Shown: piece by piece, positions 6,319 to 9,486 of the stretch
Layout: every line of letters begins with the position of its first letter
Position numbering within the stretch: position 1 is the first letter of the stretch
NCBI GenBank assembly: GCA_004357415.1
Contig: SMVY01000157.1
Coordinates: 1 to 9,486 of the forward strand
DNA: 9,486 nt
Direction: 5' to 3'
From: Gemmatimonadota bacterium
GTDB lineage: Bacteria > Gemmatimonadota > Gemmatimonadetes > Gemmatimonadales > GWC2-71-9
Notes under the pieces: generated by a model
What the model was told of the DNA's origin: nothing
The model's input: only the letters and a program-made list of their open reading frames with translations
Databases searched by the model: none
Made by a program: the position numbers and the translations under genes

Positions 6319-6819
6319 CTAGAAGATGCGATGGAACCGGAACTGGTCGATCAGCAACAAGTCCCGGGAAAATTGGGGGAAGGAGAAATCGAAGTGGACC
6401 GTTTCCTGGGCGTCGGAGTAAAGGATGGCCAGTTGGCGGGTGTTGGCCTGGTAGGTGCAGCTGCGCCGACTGAAGCGCAGCCGGTCTTCCAGGACCGAGA
6501 ACGTCTCCACCGTCCGGGAACAGTTGCCATCGCCGCCGAATACCCAGGTCGTTTCTATCCGCTGGAAGTCGCCGCTCAGTTCCAGGATGAGCGTGTTGAG
6601 CCACTGCCCTACCAGCTGGTCAGGGCCCCCGCCCCCGCCCCCGCCCCCGCCCTGGCCCGGTGGCGTCACGGGATCCCCGGCCAGTCCGGTTGGCGAGGCC
6701 TTTTGATCGCCGCCACAAGCGGCGATCAAGAGGCCGCACGCGCCAGCCACCACCAGAGCCCGCCAGCGCCTGCGGCGATGGTGGTGGCGGCCATGTTCAC
6801 CGCGTCGTTGTTGAGCCAT
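6319..6819 (-). CDS. Predicted lipoprotein with Gly-rich linker and small lipocalin-like domain
   Basis: 166 residues. A very basic N-terminus (RHHHRRRRWR, 11-20) leads into a hydrophobic segment and the lipobox LIAAC, so C35 would be lipidated and the protein anchored to a membrane facing the periplasm. A linker with nine glycines (57-65) follows. The folded part (about 67-166) has W.F..DG.C.R (92-102), a second cysteine in RSCTYQ (119-124) and alternating beta-like strands ending in a short FRFHRIF, similar to small lipocalin-like lipoproteins; C100 and C121 may form a disulfide. I do not know its function. The chosen ATG has GGGGAA upstream; it overlaps the DUF92 gene by 94 bp in another frame. 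An upstream ATG at 6855 would add 12 residues. No shorter start keeps a full signal peptide. Confidence 0.7.
   Translation of the reverse strand: MAQQRRGEHGRHHHRRRRWRALVVAGACGLLIAACGGDQKASPTGLAGDPVTPPGQGGGGGGGGGPDQLVGQWLNTLILELSGDFQRIETTWVFGGDGNCSRTVETFSVLEDRLRFSRRSCTYQANTRQLAILYSDAQETVHFDFSFPQFSRDLLLIDQFRFHRIF
6626..6652 (-). repeat. G-rich hexamer repeat in the lipoprotein gene, G-quadruplex motif
   Basis: On the coding strand the sequence is GGG-C followed by four GGGGG-C units, i.e. a tandem (GGGGGC) hexamer. Because the unit is two codons, changes in copy number would lengthen or shorten the Gly linker without a frameshift. Five G-tracts of three or more with one-base spacers meet the usual G-quadruplex pattern in both DNA and mRNA. 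Confidence 0.8.
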
Positions 6820-7532
6820 GGTATTCCCCGTTGATACTCCGCCACGGCACCACATCGGTGCCTAGATTCCTCGCACTCCGCTCGGCAGGCTGGGCAGGCG
6901 TAGCGCACCTGCCAAGCCGCGCCCAGTACCGAGTCGGCCATCATGGAGCTGAACCCGATGACGACTCCGGCGACTGCCAAGGTGGGCCACCCGGTAACCG
7001 CTCCCGCAACCAGCCCGATCACCGCTGCGCCGCCGGCGCCGGCCACGGTACCGGCCGTGGTGACCCCACCGCTGGTTCCCGGCGGTACCGGCTTGCCGGT
7101 GAGCAGATCTCTGGGTGTCCCGCCGGTCGCTTTGCCGACCTCGGTAGCCCAGGTGTCGGCGGCCGCCCCGGCGAGCGCGGCGGTGACAATCCACCAGCCC
7201 AGACCGGCATGGGCCATGCCAATCAGTCCGCCCACTGCGGCGGCGCCCCCGTTGGCCGCGACTTGCCAGGCGGTGCGGCGGCTGTCCTCGAATGTGGGCG
7301 ACTGCTTCCCCCAGGGGAAGGCGCGGGAAGCGGCGATGCTGGTGATGAAGTAGGTGCCCAATACGATGCCGCCACCCCACCCGGTGCCCGAGAGCACCGC
7401 CACGCCGACGAGGGTTGCCACCACGGCGCCGGGAGCGGTCAGGGATTTGAGTTGCCAAGCGACCGCGGCGATGGCGCTCGCGGTGAGGGCGGCGGCCCAG
7501 AGGGCGACCGGTTCAGCTGAGAGGGGGTTCAC
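6726..7532 (-). CDS. DUF92 family membrane protein (VTE6-related)
   Basis: 268 residues with about six to seven membrane segments. Family signatures occur in order: LTAPGAVVATLVG (31-43), AADTWATEVG (124-133), PGTSGGVTTAGT (151-162), DSVLGAAWQ (200-208) and PWLNNDAVN (238-246). A loop with C213, C216, C220, H225 and C227 looks like a small metal site. The plant member VTE6 is a phytyl-phosphate kinase in tocopherol and phylloquinone synthesis, and bacterial relatives are thought to act on polyprenyl phosphates; the substrate here is unknown. The start is uncertain: GTG at 7532 gives MNPLSAEP and fits the family's N-terminus, while GTG at 7559 would add nine residues (MSEYSPPST) and overlap the anti-sigma gene by 47 bp instead of 20. 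Neither has a clear ribosome binding site. Its last helix shares DNA with the lipoprotein signal peptide. Confidence 0.85.
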   Translation of the reverse strand: MNPLSAEPVALWAAALTASAIAAVAWQLKSLTAPGAVVATLVGVAVLSGTGWGGGIVLGTYFITSIAASRAFPWGKQSPTFEDSRRTAWQVAANGGAAAVGGLIGMAHAGLGWWIVTAALAGAAADTWATEVGKATGGTPRDLLTGKPVPPGTSGGVTTAGTVAGAGGAAVIGLVAGAVTGWPTLAVAGVVIGFSSMMADSVLGAAWQVRYACPACRAECEESRHRCGAVAEYQRGIPWLNNDAVNMAATTIAAGAGGLWWWLARAAS

Positions 7533-7773
7533 CGTGGAGGGCGGTGAGTATTCGCTCACGACTCTCGGTGGGGCAGGTGATGCTCTTGAGCTTGTGTTCG
7601 AGCATTCTGAGGTAATTGGCCTCGAACCGTGAGTGTGAGAGGCATGGGCGGCACATTTCGATGTGAGCTCTCACTCGCTCGACCAACTCCGGAGTGAGCT
7701 GTTGCTTCAGGTACTCGTGCAACAGCTCAAGGGCCTCGTCACAGTCCACTACCGTCGACGGCACTTTGGTCAT
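7513..7773 (-). CDS. Zinc-binding anti-sigma factor, RsrA/ZAS-like
   Basis: 86 residues with no membrane helix, so a soluble anti-sigma factor. It carries H37-x3-C41-x2-C44 (AHIEMCRPC) and an upstream C11, plus C67 towards the end. These positions coincide with the key residues of Streptomyces RsrA (C11, H37, C41, C44), in which zinc loss and a C11-C44 disulfide release SigR under thiol stress. RsrA's C3 is absent here (Lys). The stretches LTPELVERVRAHIE and PTESRERI also match that group. It most likely binds the sigma factor encoded directly upstream, whose stop overlaps this ATG (ATGA, 7770-7773), ensuring equal synthesis of both. Redox sensing is inferred from the residue pattern. Confidence 0.88.
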   Translation of the reverse strand: MTKVPSTVVDCDEALELLHEYLKQQLTPELVERVRAHIEMCRPCLSHSRFEANYLRMLEHKLKSITCPTESRERILTALHGEPPLS

Positions 7774-8354
7774 TGGAGTTGGCGCTCCCGGGGGGATATG
7801 TAGCCCATTGCCACCGCGTGGTCGTAAAGTTGGCCCTGCAGTTGCCTGCGGGCCCGGAACAACCGGGACTTCACCGTTCCGATCGGTATCTGCAACATAC
7901 TCGATATCTCGGCGTAGCTGAGGTCTTCGATGTCGCTCAGCACCAGGACTTCGCGGAACTCGATTGCCAGCTTGTCGATGGCGTCCAACACCTTGCGGTC
8001 GATCAGCTTGCCGAAGAACTCACCTTCGGGGTCGGTCTGGCCGACCCGGCGGTAGATGGCCATGGGATCCACCGCGTCGATGTCGACCCCTATCGGCTCC
8101 CGTTTCTGCTTGCGGTACTGATTGATGAAACTGTTTCTCAGAATGGTCAACAACCAGCCGCGGGCGTTGGTTCCGGGCCTGAAGCGGTGCCAGGCCCGGA
8201 AGGCCTTGAGCATGGTTTCCTGAACCAGGTCCTCCGCCCTGCTCGGGTCACCGGTCAAGCGGCAGGCGACCCGGAAGCAGGTGTCGAGATGGGGGAGAGC
8301 CTCTCGCTCGAAAGACTCCGGAGTGGATTGATCGGCGGTCTCTATTGGTGGCAT
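7770..8354 (-). CDS. ECF RNA polymerase sigma factor, SigR-like
   Basis: 194 residues. Region 2 (about 19-85) contains AEDLVQETMLKAFRAW and FRPGTNARGWLLTILRNSFI, the latter close to the SigR group of ECF sigma factors. Region 4 (about 123-172) ends in the helix-turn-helix LSYAEISSMLQIPIGTVKSR followed by LFRARRQLQ, which reads the -35 box. It lacks a C-terminal extension. Its partner is the anti-sigma gene overlapping its stop. It heads a minus-strand unit and probably controls it and itself, as is usual for the group. The ATG at 8354 has only a weak upstream GAG; no better start is seen. SigR-type sigmas recognise GGAAT/GGAAC -35 elements; a GGAACTT on the minus strand (8477-8483) is a candidate but lacks a clear -10. 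Confidence 0.92.
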   Translation of the reverse strand: MPPIETADQSTPESFEREALPHLDTCFRVACRLTGDPSRAEDLVQETMLKAFRAWHRFRPGTNARGWLLTILRNSFINQYRKQKREPIGVDIDAVDPMAIYRRVGQTDPEGEFFGKLIDRKVLDAIDKLAIEFREVLVLSDIEDLSYAEISSMLQIPIGTVKSRLFRARRQLQGQLYDHAVAMGYISPRERQLQ

Positions 8355-8412
8355 AGGCTCGGGGCAGCTGGCGAAGGGTGGCGACTGGTTGGCCTACCAA
8401 GGAGGACACCTC

Positions 8413-8478
8413 GTGCCCAGGGAACCTTCATGTCGCGCCCGGTATCCGGGGTGGCCCCGGCCCCGCCGAGGGGGCTAA
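8413..8478 (+). CDS. Possible 21-residue leader peptide
   Basis: AAGGAGG at 8399-8405 is the best ribosome binding site in the gap and lies 7 bases before a GTG at 8413. The frame codes for VPREPSCRARYPG, then a Trp-Pro-Arg-rich end (6 Arg, 5 Pro in 21 residues) and stops at TAA 8476-8478, inside a hairpin loop and 16 bases before the next gene. It could be a regulatory leader peptide for that gene, which has no clear ribosome binding site itself. It could equally be chance; there is no homology to support it. Confidence 0.25.
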   Translation: MPREPSCRARYPGWPRPRRGG

Positions 8479-8489
8479 GTTCCGCCCCC
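8470..8489 (+). promoter_or_regulatory. GC-rich hairpin just before the V4R-like gene start
   Basis: GGGGGC (8470-8475) pairs perfectly with GCCCCC (8484-8489) around an 8-base loop, TAAGTTCC. The stem ends five bases before the ATG at 8495, so it could block ribosome entry. The stop codon of the possible leader peptide lies in the loop, meaning a ribosome finishing that peptide would open the stem. Confidence 0.4.
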
Positions 8490-8494
8490 ACACC

Positions 8495-9121
8495 ATGATG
8501 ACATCCGAGCGAACGTCAGCCATCCTGCCCCTCAGCCTGCTCGAGGCCATGCGCAACCTCGACCGTCCCGTGGAGGACGGCCTGGAGGAATTGAGCACCG
8601 AGATCATCGCCAAGCGACTCGGTCTCAATGCCACGGTATCGGCCCAGATTGACCGGTACCGGGGGCTGGCACGCCGCAAGACCGCGGTCGAACCGGCGGA
8701 GGTGGAGGCGGTATTCGAGCTGGTCAGCCGGCGACCCGATGCCCGGTTGGTCTACGCCGACGCCGGCCGGCGCGCCGCCCGCCATGCAGCACGGTCGGTG
8801 GCCCGAACCTGGCGCCTGGCGCTGTTCCTCATCCCCCGGCGCTGGCGCTGGCGCCGGCGATTGGGATCGCGCAAGGCGGCCGTGGTCGCCGGGGAGCTGC
8901 TGGGGGTCCGGCTGACGGTGGACCGGCTGTCCGCCCGGGCAGAATTGGCCGCCTCCCCGGCCAACGAGGCGTCCTGTGAGTTCATCGGCGCCGCCATGAG
9001 CGAGCTGCTGCGGGCGCTGGCTGGATTCGAGGGCGCCATGGTGCACCAGCAATGTCGTGCCCGGGGCGAAGGGGTATGTCTCTGGCGCTCGGAAGCGGTC
9101 GACATCAACGATCCTTATTAG
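8495..9121 (+). CDS. Protein with C-terminal V4R-like (hydrocarbon-binding) domain
   Basis: 208 residues, no signal peptide. I recognise it only by its C-terminal part: SCEFIGAAMSELLRALAGFEG (160-180) followed by QCRARGEGVCLW (186-197), which has the layout of the V4R domain (C-x-F... helix ... C.A.G...C.W), a small-molecule-binding fold related to heme-NO-binding domains. C161, C187 and C195 are the notable cysteines and might bind a metal or sense redox state. The middle is very basic (PRRWRWRRRLGSRK, 114-127). Two adjacent ATGs (8495, 8498) are possible; the longer in-frame GTG at 8378 would add Pro/Gly-rich sequence across the promoter region and is unlikely. It diverges from the sigma operon and precedes the peptidase gene by 9 bases, so those two are probably one transcript. 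Role unknown; a sensor or adaptor is possible. Confidence 0.6.
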   Translation: MMTSERTSAILPLSLLEAMRNLDRPVEDGLEELSTEIIAKRLGLNATVSAQIDRYRGLARRKTAVEPAEVEAVFELVSRRPDARLVYADAGRRAARHAARSVARTWRLALFLIPRRWRWRRRLGSRKAAVVAGELLGVRLTVDRLSARAELAASPANEASCEFIGAAMSELLRALAGFEGAMVHQQCRARGEGVCLWRSEAVDINDPY

Positions 9122-9130
9122 GAGGCAGGC

Positions 9131-9486
9131 ATGGCAGACATGCGGGGATTGGACCTGGATGCGGTCCGCTCCACCCTGGGCGAGATGGCGGTGGACGGCT
9201 GGTTGCTGTTCGATTTTCACGGCGTCAATCCGGTGACCCCGCGGGTCTTGGGGTTGGAGGGTATGGCTACCCGGCGCTTGTTCGTCCTCATCCCCCGGGA
9301 GGGGGAGCCGGTGGCGGTGGTGCACAAGATCGAACTCCAGCCGATGGAGGGATTCCCGGGCCGGATCGTCCCGTATGCCCGCTGGCAGGAGCTCGAAGCC
9401 GCCCTGGGGCCGCTGGTGTCCGGTCGCACCCTGGCGATGGAGGTATTTCCCGACGACGCCGTGCCCTACCTCGACAGGGTTCCGGC
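9131..9486 (+). CDS. Xaa-Pro aminopeptidase / M24 family, N-terminal part (runs off window)
   Basis: 118 complete codons with no stop before the window ends. The start ATG has AGGAGG five bases upstream (9120-9125), the best Shine-Dalgarno of any gene here. The visible part fits the creatinase-type N-terminal domain of M24 peptidases: VDGWLLFDFHGVNP (21-34), TRRLFVLIPREGEPVAVVHK (47-66), and a later R..VPY..W.ELE segment (about 76-88). The metal-binding pita-bread catalytic domain would lie beyond the window, so activity cannot be judged. Family enzymes remove an N-terminal residue preceding proline. It probably shares a transcript with the V4R-like gene. Confidence 0.85.
   Translation, partial: MADMRGLDLDAVRSTLGEMAVDGWLLFDFHGVNPVTPRVLGLEGMATRRLFVLIPREGEPVAVVHKIELQPMEGFPGRIVPYARWQELEAALGPLVSGRTLAMEVFPDDAVPYLDRVP

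Larger units (their letters stand above)
8355..8494. promoter_or_regulatory. Divergent promoter region between sigma factor and V4R-like gene
   Basis: This 140-bp gap serves genes pointing away from each other, so it must hold promoters for both unless the sigma is read from further away. ECF-type -35 candidates are GGAAC at 8421-8425 (plus; followed after 16 bases by GTAT) and GGAACTT at 8477-8483 (minus; no good -10). Neither is certain. The gap also has a strong ribosome binding site with a short reading frame and a hairpin, listed separately. Confidence 0.45.

Noticed and set aside
8378..8494. Extension of the V4R-like gene to a GTG at 8378
   Set aside because: The added 39 residues are Gly/Pro-rich, cross the divergent promoter region, and have no match to the domain.

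Overview
The window is GC-rich and tightly packed, with short gaps, many 4-bp stop/start overlaps and several GTG starts. Gene content (System I cytochrome c maturation, a SigR/RsrA-like ECF sigma pair, DUF92, a small lipoprotein with a lipocalin-like C-terminus, an Xaa-Pro peptidase of the M24 type) suggests a high-GC environmental bacterium. Gemmatimonadota or a relative is my best guess, from the general look of the proteins only; no marker gene is present to prove it.

Layout. (1) Positions 1-1183, plus strand: end of ccmB, then ccmC and ccmD, the heme-handling part of cytochrome c maturation. (2) 1184-1412: a convergent gap with no gene but several hairpins and a 12-bp tandem repeat. (3) 1413-8354, minus strand: ten genes in one direction, read from right to left. 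They are an ECF sigma factor, its zinc-binding anti-sigma factor, a DUF92 membrane protein, a lipoprotein, a GGR-type FAD oxidoreductase, a flavin reductase, a SAM methyltransferase, a SRPBCC (polyketide cyclase-like) protein, a beta-ketoacyl-ACP synthase II-like enzyme and an aquaporin. Nine of the ten genes overlap or lie within 16 bp of each other; only the aquaporin is set off, by 80 bp. (4) 8355-8494: a divergent control region. (5) 8495-9486, plus strand: a V4R-like domain protein and the start of an M24-type Xaa-Pro aminopeptidase.

How the genes may work together (inference). The sigma/anti-sigma pair has the residue pattern of the thiol-redox SigR/RsrA class and heads a compact set of genes that looks like a small biosynthetic operon: condensation (KAS), shaping of a ketide (SRPBCC), methylation, and flavin-dependent redox steps with a dedicated flavin reductase. 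DUF92 and GGR-family proteins both occur in isoprenoid-tail metabolism (phytyl-phosphate kinase VTE6; geranylgeranyl reductase), so the product could be a methylated, possibly prenylated, redox-active lipid or pigment. The aquaporin carries the pore filter of plant TIP channels (His-Ile-Ala-Arg) rather than that of AqpZ. No acyl carrier protein, chain-length factor, ketoreductase or type III PKS lies in the window, so the pathway, if real, needs partners elsewhere. I do not recognise this exact arrangement as a described system.
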